11,710 bases of DNA from Veillonella sp. AM51-8BH (GTDB lineage: Bacteria > Bacillota > Negativicutes > Veillonellales > Veillonellaceae). The position numbers and the translations under genes were made by a program. The stretch is taken from the NCBI RefSeq assembly GCF_003463825.1, contig NZ_QSDY01000054.1, positions 1-11,710 on the forward strand. Direction: 5' to 3'. The notes below the pieces were generated by a model, which was not told the origin of the DNA, made no database searches, and saw only the letters and a program-made list of their open reading frames with translations. How positions within the stretch are numbered: position 1 is the stretch's first letter; each line of letters starts with the position of its first letter. This document shows positions 5,922 through 11,710 of this stretch, piece after piece.

Positions 5922-7673
5922 TTGAGCCAGTTGCAACGATATTCTGAATTGTTAGCAGATAAACAAAAGGCTCAAAATGATATTGATGCTAAGGAGGGAG
6001 CTTTAGCGACTCTAGATGAATCTGTAAAAAACTCAACGGTACGGCTTGAACGTTTAGAACACCTGATGGCAGAGGGACGGGCTTTTGAACTGGTTCATTT
6101 GGTAGTAGATAATGAGCCATGTCCTGTATGTGGCTCTACAGAGCATCCACAGTTAGCATCTAAGCCAGAATTATACCCTACCAAAGAGGAAGTAGAAGAG
6201 GCACGCGCAGTGCGTGATGGGGCATTACAGAAGCGGGCTAGCGAAATTGGTCAGAAAGAAACGTTGATTATTCGTCTACATGAGTTAGATGAGCAAGTTA
6301 ATGACCAAGTTTCTAAACTCAAATCATCTATTGCTGATTTTTCAGAAGATACTTTTGATTCTACTCAGCAAGACTTGTCATCCCAAATAAATCGACTTAC
6401 AGATTTGCGTAGAGACACTGAACAGTTGACCAAAATTATAACTAAAAATGAGCATGACTTGGTTGATGGTAAAGATAAATTAGCTAAATTGGAAATCGGT
6501 CATAATGAATTGCTCAATAATTTGCATGACGTAGCGGTTCAGATTAGCTCTGTACAGGCTAAGATAGATGGGTTATCTAAGATATTGCCAACTACAGATC
6601 TTGAGGCATGGCATAAACAGATTGAATTATTAGAGACTGAAATTAATACATACGATGAGCAGTTGAAGGTTTGTAAATCAAGTCTAGATGCTGCTAAAGA
6701 GCAGCTCAACGCTAAACGGGGACGTTTAGAAATCTTATCTGCACAAGTGCAGGAAGAAACAAAAAATCTTGATGGGTTTTACCAAGAATATGTAAAATCA
6801 TTACAATCAATTTCAGTATCTGAAGATGACTTTATAGATGCGCTAGGTGATTATAAGGCCTTAGATGCGTTTAGAACTGAGCTACATGCATTAGATGAGG
6901 CTTTTAGTACAGCTCAAGCTGTATATGATGCGGCTTTGAAACATGCCCAGTCTGTAATAGAACCAAGTGATACGGTTTCTGACGAAGTATATGATACGGC
7001 CGTAGAGAAACGTGATAATTTAGTAGGTTCTCTTGCGGCTTGGGATAAAGAAACAAAACATATTGAAACCACATTAGCATCATTAGAAGAACTGGAAAAG
7101 GCTATGGGCGAAGCTCGTGAGGAAATCACTTTCTTAAGCCGTCTTAACGACTTGGCCAATGGCGGTGAACAAGGCTTTAAAAATGTAACCTTTGAACGAT
7201 ATGTGCTAGGTGCTATTTTAGATGAAGTTGTGTATGCCGCCAATTTACGACTTCAAAAGATGAGTCGTAGTCGATATTCCTTGGAGCGGTCTGACTATAC
7301 TGGTGGTGGTCGTGGCAAACAAGGCCTTGATTTGGCCGTTATGGATGCTTTCACAGGTCAGTCAAGACCAGCGAACACCTTGTCTGGTGGCGAAACCTTT
7401 TTGGCGTCGATGGCTCTTGCCTTAGGTCTTGCGGATGTCATTCAAAGTTATGCAGGTGGTATTCATATGGATACGATGTTCATCGACGAAGGCTTTGGTA
7501 CTTTAGATCCAGATACATTAGAACTTGCCATGGAAACATTGGTACAATTACAATCTTCTGGACGCCTCATCGGCATGATTTCTCATGTACCTGAATTAAA
7601 GACTCGTATACCTGCCCATTTAGAGGTCACACGTGGTGATGATGGCAGTACAGCAAAATTTGTGATTAACTAG
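5922..7673 (+). CDS. sbcC: nuclease SbcCD subunit C, C-terminal part (gene split by frameshift)
   Basis: Second piece of the Rad50-like ATPase, in a different frame from the first. TTG 5922 is only the first possible start codon; it has no convincing ribosome binding site, and homologous sequence extends upstream of it to about 5868, so this is a gene remnant or an artefact rather than a separate gene. It carries the zinc hook CPVC at 6120-6131 (residues 511-514 of the restored protein, exactly mid-molecule as expected), the returning coiled coil, the ABC signature LSGGE (7380-7394), the Walker B block MFIDEGFGTLD with catalytic DE at 7485-7490, and the H-loop in ISHVPEL. In the whole protein the two heads join, bind ATP and gate SbcD. 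Every functional motif is intact, which suggests either a very recent mutation or a base-calling error. Confidence 0.93.
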   Translation: MSQLQRYSELLADKQKAQNDIDAKEGALATLDESVKNSTVRLERLEHLMAEGRAFELVHLVVDNEPCPVCGSTEHPQLASKPELYPTKEEVEEARAVRDGALQKRASEIGQKETLIIRLHELDEQVNDQVSKLKSSIADFSEDTFDSTQQDLSSQINRLTDLRRDTEQLTKIITKNEHDLVDGKDKLAKLEIGHNELLNNLHDVAVQISSVQAKIDGLSKILPTTDLEAWHKQIELLETEINTYDEQLKVCKSSLDAAKEQLNAKRGRLEILSAQVQEETKNLDGFYQEYVKSLQSISVSEDDFIDALGDYKALDAFRTELHALDEAFSTAQAVYDAALKHAQSVIEPSDTVSDEVYDTAVEKRDNLVGSLAAWDKETKHIETTLASLEELEKAMGEAREEITFLSRLNDLANGGEQGFKNVTFERYVLGAILDEVVYAANLRLQKMSRSRYSLERSDYTGGGRGKQGLDLAVMDAFTGQSRPANTLSGGETFLASMALALGLADVIQSYAGGIHMDTMFIDEGFGTLDPDTLELAMETLVQLQSSGRLIGMISHVPELKTRIPAHLEVTRGDDGSTAKFVIN

Positions 7674-7752
7674 CTATAGAATTGCCAAATGTGATACTAT
7701 TAAAAGAGGAGAATTCCTACAAAAACATACTGGAATTAATTAAGGAGGTCCT

Positions 7753-8127
7753 ATGAAATTTTCATTTGCTCACAATAATATAAATGTTAAGGATCTTGAT
7801 AAAAGTTTAGCTTTCTATAAAGAGGCTTTATTACTTGAGGAATCTCGCCGCTTGGAAGATCCAAGTGGTGCTTTCATCCTTGTATATTTAAAAAGTCCAT
7901 ATACAGCGCATGAGCTAGAACTTACTTGGTTGCGTGACTGGGATCGCCCTTATAATTTGGGAGACAATGAATTCCACTTGGCATTTTATGTAGATGACTA
8001 TGAAGCAGCTCTTAAAAAACACAAAGAGATGGACGTTGTAGCCTACGAAAATGCTGATATGGGGATTTACTTCATTGCCGATCCAGACGGTTATTGGACA
8101 GAAATCATTCCGGCGGGTAAATATTAA
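7753..8127 (+). CDS. VOC-family protein, glyoxalase I-like
   Basis: Small 124-aa metalloenzyme with two beta-alpha-beta-beta-beta (VOC) modules. H7, E56, H75 and E117 fall where glyoxalase I (GloA) has its metal ligands H5, E56, H74 and E122, and ADPDGYWTEI (109-118) is the typical C-terminal signature. A lactoylglutathione lyase activity, detoxifying methylglyoxal conjugates, is the closest guess, but the low-molecular-weight thiol used in this lineage is unclear and other VOC reactions are possible. AAGGAGG (7742-7748) is a strong ribosome binding site. It opens a four-gene cluster: its stop overlaps the next start by one base (TAATG). The 79-base gap after sbcC shows no clear promoter or terminator. 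Confidence 0.85.
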   Translation: MKFSFAHNNINVKDLDKSLAFYKEALLLEESRRLEDPSGAFILVYLKSPYTAHELELTWLRDWDRPYNLGDNEFHLAFYVDDYEAALKKHKEMDVVAYENADMGIYFIADPDGYWTEIIPAGKY

Positions 8128-8834
8128 TGGAATATATGTTAACTCGTTTAGAATGGTTAGTTGGACCAGATAAAATCCAAACCTTAAAGAATACATCTGT
8201 GGCTCTCTTTGGTGTCGGTGGCGTTGGTGGTGGTGCTCTTGAGGCTCTAGTACGTGCAGGGGTTGGGCGAATCGTTCTTATCGACGGAGACTCTATAGCA
8301 CCTAGTAATTTGAACCGCCAAATGATTACAACTCACGACACGATTGGTGAGCGTAAGGTAGAGGTAGCAAAGGCGCGAGCTCTTTCTATTAATCCGGATG
8401 TGGTGATAGAAACTCATGATCTTATGTATACTGAGGAAAGTTACCCTGGATTCATTCAAAGCTTACACGTTGATTATGTTATCGATGCTATCGATATGGT
8501 AACGGCAAAACTAAATATTATTGAGGTTTGTCAACGTGAAAGTATCCCCGTTATTTCTTGTATGGGCGGCGGTAATCGCTTTTACCCAGAAAAACTTATG
8601 ATTGCTGATATCAATAAGTCTCATACATGTCCTCTTGCGCGCGTTATGCGCCGGGAGTTAAAAAAACGGGGCATAAAAAAACAATTAGTTTTATTTTCTA
8701 CAGAAAAACCAACAAAGCCACAGTTCCGTGGGGAAGCAACAAGCCCTGGTACATGTAGTTTTGTGCCACCAGTGGCAGGTTTTATATTAGCAGCACATGT
8801 GTTGCGTACAATTTTGGAGGTACCTGAACAATGA
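8127..8834 (+). CDS. tcdA: tRNA threonylcarbamoyladenosine dehydratase
   Basis: ThiF/E1-like enzyme that uses ATP to cyclise t6A37 to ct6A in tRNAs reading ANN codons. The 235-aa protein has the Rossmann ATP-binding loop GVGGVGG (29-35), DGD (53-55), NLNRQ (61-65) and DAID (120-123), followed by the TcdA-type block [19 protein letters not shown] (144-162) and [18 protein letters not shown], which separates it from ThiF, MoeB and HesA. It is somewhat shorter than E. coli TcdA (268 aa) at the C-terminus. ATG 8127 is preferred over ATG 8136 because it overlaps the previous stop; there is no strong ribosome binding site, so translation is probably coupled. Its stop overlaps the next ATG (ATGA). 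Confidence 0.92.
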   Translation: MEYMLTRLEWLVGPDKIQTLKNTSVALFGVGGVGGGALEALVRAGVGRIVLIDGDSIAPSNLNRQMITTHDTIGERKVEVAKARALSINPDVVIETHDLMYTEESYPGFIQSLHVDYVIDAIDMVTAKLNIIEVCQRESIPVISCMGGGNRFYPEKLMIADINKSHTCPLARVMRRELKKRGIKKQLVLFSTEKPTKPQFRGEATSPGTCSFVPPVAGFILAAHVLRTILEVPEQ

Positions 8835-9265
8835 AAAAAGCAAAAATCCATATGGCTGACGGCGGCGATATTGTAATTGAATTATTTGATAAAGAAGCTC
8901 CTGGCACAGTACAAAACTTCATTGATTTGATCAATAAAGGTTTCTACAATGGTCTTCGTTTCCACCGTGTAATTCCTGGTTTCGTAGCTCAAGGTGGTTG
9001 CCCTAATGGCAATGGTACAGGTGGTCCTGGCTACACAATTAAAGATGAATTAATTGGTAACCCACACAAACACGAACGTGGTGCATTGTCTATGGCTCAC
9101 CGCGGTCCTAATACTGGTGGTAGTCAATTCTTTATCGTATACGAACCACAACCTCATTTGGATGGTGTGCATACAGTATTTGGTAAAGTAATCGAAGGTA
9201 TGGACGTAGTTGATGGTATCCATCAAGGTGCTATCATGGAAACTGTTGAAGTAATCGAAGGTTAA
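8831..9265 (+). CDS. peptidyl-prolyl cis-trans isomerase, cyclophilin type
   Basis: Speeds proline isomerisation during protein folding. The 144-aa protein is a minimal single-domain cyclophilin: [13 protein letters not shown] (44-56) supplies catalytic R46, F51 and Q54, [19 protein letters not shown] (84-102) lines the pocket, and [10 protein letters not shown] (109-118) completes it. The residue equivalent to human CypA Trp121 is His109, a change usual in bacterial forms and linked to weak cyclosporin binding. There is no signal peptide or membrane segment, so it is cytoplasmic, like E. coli PpiB. GGAGG (8816-8820) lies ten bases before the ATG, inside tcdA, and the ATGA overlap couples the genes. 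Confidence 0.96.
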   Translation: MKKAKIHMADGGDIVIELFDKEAPGTVQNFIDLINKGFYNGLRFHRVIPGFVAQGGCPNGNGTGGPGYTIKDELIGNPHKHERGALSMAHRGPNTGGSQFFIVYEPQPHLDGVHTVFGKVIEGMDVVDGIHQGAIMETVEVIEG

Positions 9266-9269
9266 TCTC

Positions 9270-9899
9270 ATGAATGATGTATCTATTAAACATCCGGAAT
9301 GGCTATATATTGATGTAGACGGAAAGACATCATATGGGTATGACCAAGAGTGGTTCACAGATGAGTGGCAACGCCTGTCTGGTTGTGGTCCTACATCGGC
9401 ATCACAAGTTTTGAGTTATTCGCTATTTAGGGATGGCTTATTAGATTTAGAAACCACATCCGATCAAACGCTTGCTTTAGAACGGATGAACTTAGTTTGG
9501 AAATATGTGAAGCCACGCTTCGGTGGTGGTGTTTATAAAACGCAATGGATGGAACGAGGCCTGGTTCGTTTATTAGAAGACGAAGGCTTGTCATATGATG
9601 TACATATGTTAAATGTGTCTCCTTTCTGTGCTTCTCGTGTAGAGGTAGAGGCAGCAGCTCAGTTTATTCATGATGCATTGGCACAAGATGTGCCTGTGGC
9701 GTTTTTGAATCGTCATAAGGGCAAGGAAAAGGCTCTTTATACATGGCATTGGGTTCCAATTCACAAGATTTTTAGGGATGGCGATGATATTCGCTGTGGC
9801 ATCTTTGATGAAGGTGAGATCCGAGATTTTTCGTTAGCGAATTGGATGAAAGATACCATTTTAGGTGGCGGTTTCTGTTATATTAGCCGTAAAGGTTAA
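9270..9899 (+). CDS. C39-like cysteine peptidase domain protein, function unknown
   Basis: A 209-aa protein that I recognise only at fold level. SGCGPTSASQVLSY (37-50) is the nucleophile helix of C39-like papain-fold peptidases, with Cys39. TWHWVPI (158-164) offers His160 and IFDEGE (178-183) offers Asp180, giving a plausible Cys-His-Asp triad. There is no signal peptide, membrane segment, ABC transporter domain or nearby bacteriocin gene, so unlike the classic C39 leader peptidases it appears to act in the cytoplasm. It starts four bases after the cyclophilin stop, with only a weak GAAGG nearby, and so is read from the same transcript. Substrate and biological role are unknown; it could be a protease, a deconjugating enzyme or a transglutaminase-like relative. 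Confidence 0.75.
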   Translation: MNDVSIKHPEWLYIDVDGKTSYGYDQEWFTDEWQRLSGCGPTSASQVLSYSLFRDGLLDLETTSDQTLALERMNLVWKYVKPRFGGGVYKTQWMERGLVRLLEDEGLSYDVHMLNVSPFCASRVEVEAAAQFIHDALAQDVPVAFLNRHKGKEKALYTWHWVPIHKIFRDGDDIRCGIFDEGEIRDFSLANWMKDTILGGGFCYISRKG

Positions 9900-9925
9900 G
9901 TAATAGAGCAATTAAAGTAACATAC

Positions 9926-9955
9926 ATACGCATCGCAATAACCTGCGGTGCGTAT
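9926..9955 (+). terminator. hairpin between the C39-like gene and speE
   Basis: ATACGCATCGC (9926-9936) pairs with GCGGTGCGTAT (9945-9955), 11 bp with one G-U pair, around an 8-base loop. No T-run follows, and the speE ribosome binding site begins only 14 bases later. It may be a weak terminator of the upstream operon or a leader element of speE. Confidence 0.45.
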
Positions 9956-9981
9956 TGTAGTATAAAAGTAGGAGGTACTAC

Positions 9982-10821
9982 ATGAGTCAATGGATTACAG
10001 AGGAACAAACTCCTCATTTACGTCTTAGCGCTGAAGCAGAAGAAGTATTATATTCAGGTGAATCTGAGTTCCAAAAAATTGAAGTATTTAAATCTAAAGA
10101 GTATGGTACAATGCTCGCATTAGATGGTGTATTCCAAACATCTGAACGCGAAGAGTTCATCTACCATGAAATGATGAGTCATGTTCCATTATTCTTACAT
10201 CCAAATCCTGAACGAGTACTAATCATCGGTGGCGGTGATGGTGGCGTAGCTAGAGAATGTGTACGTCACGACTGTGTAAAAGAAGTAACAATGGTTGAAA
10301 TCGATGGCAAGGTAGTAGAGTTGGCAAAACAATATTTACCAACTATTGCTAAAGCTATGATTGAAAACAATCCAAAATTAACTGTAAAAATTGGCGATGG
10401 AATAGGTTTCATGGCGGAAGCAGAAGATTATTATGATGTAATTATAGTAGACTGCTCTGATCCAATTGGTCCAGGTGAAGGTCTATTCACTGAAGAGTTC
10501 TATAAGAATACCTTGAAAGCTCTAAAAAAAGACGGCTTGTTTGTGCAACAAACAGAATCTCCTATGTTGCATCAACCGCTTGTAGAGAAAGTATTTGGGT
10601 ATGTAAATAATCACTTCCCAATTGCACGTTTATATACTGCATTTATTCCAATTTACCCAGCAGGCATGCATTGCTTCACGTTGGGTTCCAAAACATATGA
10701 TCCATTAACATGGACTTCAAACCGTGAACAAAACTTTGAAACTAAGTACTATAATGCTGAAATTCAAAAGGCTGCTTTTGCTTTGCCAAATTTTGTAAAA
10801 AACTATTTGCCAACTAAGTAA
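9982..10821 (+). CDS. speE: polyamine aminopropyltransferase (spermidine synthase)
   Basis: Transfers the aminopropyl group of decarboxylated S-adenosylmethionine to putrescine to make spermidine, in the cytoplasm. The 279-aa protein is the usual bacterial length. It has YHEM (61-64), the nucleotide-binding GGGDGGVARE (83-92), VEID (105-108), GDG (138-140) and the active-site block DCSDPIGPGEGLF (157-169), whose first Asp is the expected catalytic base and which resembles E. coli SpeE (DCTDPIGPGESLF). EREEF at 55-59 replaces the common ERDEF. AGGAGGT (9970-9976) is an excellent ribosome binding site five bases from the ATG. No speD or decarboxylase gene is nearby. It is flanked by hairpins and is probably transcribed alone. 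Cadaverine or agmatine as acceptor cannot be excluded. Confidence 0.95.
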   Translation: MSQWITEEQTPHLRLSAEAEEVLYSGESEFQKIEVFKSKEYGTMLALDGVFQTSEREEFIYHEMMSHVPLFLHPNPERVLIIGGGDGGVARECVRHDCVKEVTMVEIDGKVVELAKQYLPTIAKAMIENNPKLTVKIGDGIGFMAEAEDYYDVIIVDCSDPIGPGEGLFTEEFYKNTLKALKKDGLFVQQTESPMLHQPLVEKVFGYVNNHFPIARLYTAFIPIYPAGMHCFTLGSKTYDPLTWTSNREQNFETKYYNAEIQKAAFALPNFVKNYLPTK

Positions 10822-10837
10822 TTTATATGTATAATAG

Positions 10838-10878
10838 GGAAGCACCATTCGTGAGGCCTTTGCTTCCGAAGTGCTTCC
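10838..10878 (+). terminator. hairpin terminator after speE
   Basis: GGAAGCAC (10838-10845) pairs with GTGCTTCC (10871-10878), with an inner TTCG/CGAA helix (10848-10851 and 10867-10870). The stem can extend outward by a few A/T pairs. The left arm can also pair with a second copy, TGCTTCC (10861-10867). There is only TT after the stem, so termination strength is uncertain. Confidence 0.6.
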
Positions 10879-10967
10879 TTATGTATATAAGGCTAAAGAG
10901 TTTATATTAGAGATAATACATTTCTTGATTTTAATTGTAAAAGTTAAATGAAATTGAGAAAAAGGTG

Positions 10968-10996
10968 TTGACACAAATCTCTAGAACAGATATAAT
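10968..10996 (+). promoter_or_regulatory. consensus promoter of the tRNA operon
   Basis: Perfect TTGACA (10968-10973), 17-base spacer and perfect TATAAT (10991-10996), with an A/T-rich tract upstream that could act as an UP element. Transcription should start near 11003, about 35 bases before tRNA-His. Confidence 0.95.
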
Positions 10997-11007
10997 TCTC
11001 TTTGTTA

Positions 11008-11024
11008 CGAAGACAACGTCTTCG
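11008..11024 (+). promoter_or_regulatory. 5'-end hairpin of the tRNA transcript
   Basis: CGAAGAC (11008-11014) and GTCTTCG (11018-11024) form a perfect 7-bp stem with an AAC loop, starting about five bases into the predicted transcript and ending 13 bases before tRNA-His. It has no T-run, so it is more likely a stability or processing element than a terminator. Confidence 0.55.
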
Positions 11025-11037
11025 ATACCTACAAGGT

Positions 11038-11114
11038 GGTGGGTATGGTGAAGCGGTTAACACGGCGGATTGTGGCTCCGTTACGCGTGGGTTCGATCCC
11101 CACTACTCACCCCA
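11038..11114 (+). tRNA. tRNA-His (anticodon GTG)
   Basis: A complete cloverleaf: acceptor GTGGGTA (11039-11045) with TACTCAC (11104-11110), anticodon stem GCGGA/TCCGT with GTG at 11072-11074, and T-arm GTGGG-TTCGATC-CCCAC (11087-11103). Discriminator C11111 and the extra 5' G11038 are the identity marks of tRNA-His. The CCA tail is encoded (11112-11114). Confidence 0.97.
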
Positions 11115-11138
11115 TAACCTACACATCATAATCACTGT

Positions 11139-11213
11139 AGGGGTGTCGCCAAGTGGTAAGGCAACGGACTTTGACTCCGTTATGCGCTGGTTCGATCCCA
11201 GCCACCCCTGCCA
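11139..11213 (+). tRNA. tRNA-Gln (anticodon TTG)
   Basis: Acceptor AGGGGTG (11139-11145) pairs fully with CACCCCT (11203-11209). The anticodon stem ACGGA/TCCGT encloses CTTTGAC with TTG at 11171-11173. T-arm is GCTGG-TTCGATC-CCAGC, discriminator is G and CCA is encoded. It lies 24 bases after tRNA-His. Confidence 0.97.
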
Positions 11214-11217
11214 ACAT

Positions 11218-11293
11218 GACTCACTAGCTCAGTTGGCAGAGCACCTGACTTTTAATCAGGGTGTCCCGCGTTCGAGTCGCGGGTGAGTCACCA
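11218..11293 (+). tRNA. tRNA-Lys (anticodon TTT)
   Basis: Acceptor GACTCAC (11218-11224) pairs with GTGAGTC (11283-11289). The anticodon stem CCTGA/TCAGG encloses CTTTTAA with TTT at 11251-11253. T-arm is CCGCG-TTCGAGT-CGCGG, discriminator is A and CCA is encoded. It lies four bases after tRNA-Gln and ends the tRNA operon. It decodes AAR codons, so it is an expected t6A/ct6A substrate of the TcdA encoded upstream. Confidence 0.97.
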
Positions 11294-11297
11294 AATT

Positions 11298-11327
11298 AAA
11301 ACTCACAAACTTCGGTTTGTGAGTTTT
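11298..11327 (+). terminator. intrinsic terminator of the tRNA operon
   Basis: AAAACTCACAAAC (11298-11310) and its exact complement (11315-11327) make a 13-bp stem with a TTCG loop. The final TTTT supplies the U-tract and the A-rich left arm may allow function from the other strand too. It separates the tRNA operon from the rRNA promoter. A second small hairpin, TCTCTA/TAGAGA, follows at 11331-11346. Confidence 0.92.
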
Positions 11328-11412
11328 CTATCTCTATTTCTAGAGAATTTGGTTATGATTGTATGTATAAAATCAGTTGAAAATAAATTGAAAAAATCTT
11401 TGAAAAAAGAGG

Positions 11413-11441
11413 TTGACGATTTAAGACTTCGCTGATATACT
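11413..11441 (+). promoter_or_regulatory. ribosomal RNA operon promoter
   Basis: TTGACG (11413-11418), 17-base spacer and TATACT (11436-11441) with a TG extension (11433-11434). The 30 bases upstream are rich in A-tracts, like an rrn UP element. The predicted start is A11448, about 180 bases before the mature 16S end. This promoter and the leader elements below fill the otherwise gene-free 11294-11628. Confidence 0.9.
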
Positions 11442-11450
11442 TATACAAGT

Positions 11451-11489
11451 CGTTAGGGCAACAACCTAACGTAACAGATCTTTGAAAAC
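11451..11489 (+). promoter_or_regulatory. rrn leader antitermination-like site (hairpin plus boxA)
   Basis: A perfect 7-bp hairpin, CGTTAGG (11451-11457) with CCTAACG (11465-11471), is followed by GATCTTTGAAAAC (11477-11489). The latter resembles the boxA bound by NusB/S10 in rRNA leaders (E. coli TGCTCTTTAACAA) and the TTCTTTGAAAACT of Firmicute rrn leaders. The hairpin-then-boxA order matches rrn nut sites. A weaker hairpin, TCAATC/GATTGA, lies at 11507-11523. Confidence 0.6.
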
Positions 11490-11540
11490 TGAACAATGAT
11501 AGGTAATCAATCAATACGATTGAACATATGCCAGAGTGCG

Positions 11541-11561
11541 GGTTTTGACAAAGTCAAAACC
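11541..11561 (+). promoter_or_regulatory. rrn leader hairpin
   Basis: GGTTTTGAC (11541-11549) and GTCAAAACC (11553-11561) form a perfect 9-bp stem with an AAA loop, in the transcribed leader before 16S. No T-run follows. It is probably part of leader folding or pre-rRNA processing. Confidence 0.55.
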
Positions 11562-11604
11562 AACCATAATTCAAAGTTACTTAAATGTAACGACAACAAA
11601 TAAT

Positions 11605-11622
11605 GAGCTATTCAAATAGCTT
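11605..11622 (+). other. small hairpin just upstream of mature 16S
   Basis: AGCTAT (11606-11611) and ATAGCT (11616-11621), plus a flanking G-U pair, close a TCAA loop seven bases before the 16S 5' end. It may guide processing of the precursor. The 3' half of the classic 16S processing stem would lie beyond the window. Confidence 0.35.
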
Positions 11623-11628
11623 CAAGAT

Positions 11629-11710
11629 ATCTTGGAGAGTTTGATCCTGGCTCAGGACGAACGCTGGCGGCGTGCTTAACACATGCAAGTCGAACGAAGA
11701 GCGATGGAAG
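11629..11710 (+). rRNA. rrs: 16S ribosomal RNA, 5' end (partial)
   Basis: The universal bacterial block AGAGTTTGATCCTGGCTCAG begins at 11636, which corresponds to E. coli position 8 and puts the mature 5' end near 11629. The conserved GACGAACGCTGGCGGCGTGC and ACACATGCAAGTCGAACG follow, then the start of variable region V1 (AAGAGCGATGGAAG), which matches my recollection of Veillonella. The gene runs off the right edge of the window. Confidence 0.97.

Noticed and set aside
5859..5922. Programmed -1 ribosomal frameshifting in sbcC
   Set aside because: A AAA CAG fails the X-XXY-YYZ rule at the A-site codon, there is no obvious stimulatory stem just downstream, and SbcC is not a known frameshift gene.
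7674..7752. Promoter in the sbcC-VOC gap
   Set aside because: TTGCCA at 7682-7687 has no -10 box at a workable distance, so I could not support a promoter here.
9270..9899. Bacteriocin leader peptidase system
   Set aside because: No ABC transporter, no double-glycine peptide gene and no export signal are present around the C39-like gene.
11002..11286. A 94-codon open frame across the tRNA cluster
   Set aside because: It lies wholly on three perfect tRNA cloverleaves and the leader hairpin, and its product resembles no protein; it is a chance frame.

Overview
The window is ordinary chromosomal core DNA of a Veillonella-type Negativicute (a diderm Firmicute). The strongest taxonomic evidence is the 16S rRNA 5' end at the right edge: the bases after the universal AGAGTTTGATCCTGGCTCAG block match my memory of the Veillonella 16S start. 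AT-rich intergenic DNA, strong AGGAGG-type ribosome binding sites and CCA-encoding tRNA genes agree with this. Every gene lies on the + strand.

Layout: (1) 170-1734, a DEAD-box RNA helicase with a long Arg/Asp tail, broken near its 5' end by an apparent one-base deletion, followed by a strong terminator. (2) 1911-2330, a PerR-type peroxide regulator with a near-consensus promoter and a PerR-box-like palindrome at its start site. (3) 2492-7673, DNA repair: endonuclease IV (nfo), then sbcD and sbcC. sbcC is split in mid-gene by a second apparent one-base deletion. (4) 7753-9899, a tightly packed operon of a glyoxalase-like VOC protein, the t6A dehydratase TcdA, a cyclophilin and an unfamiliar cytoplasmic C39-like cysteine peptidase. 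(5) 9982-10821, spermidine synthase (speE), with hairpins on both sides. (6) 10968-11327, a tRNA-His/Gln/Lys operon with a perfect consensus promoter and its own terminator. (7) 11413-11710, the promoter, antitermination-like leader and first ~80 bases of a ribosomal RNA operon. The only gene-free stretch over 300 bases is 11294-11628. It holds the tRNA terminator, the rrn promoter and a series of leader hairpins.

How the genes fit together: PerR, endonuclease IV and SbcCD form a plausible oxidative-stress and DNA-break neighbourhood (an inference from adjacency and family knowledge). TcdA modifies t6A in ANN-decoding tRNAs, a class that includes the tRNA-Lys encoded nearby. SpeE makes polyamines.

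I find no new defence, mobile or biosynthetic system here. The points most worth a second look are the two frame breaks, the PerR operator, the 24-base palindrome between nfo and sbcD, the uncharacterised C39-like peptidase, and the matching 5' hairpins on the tRNA and rRNA transcripts.
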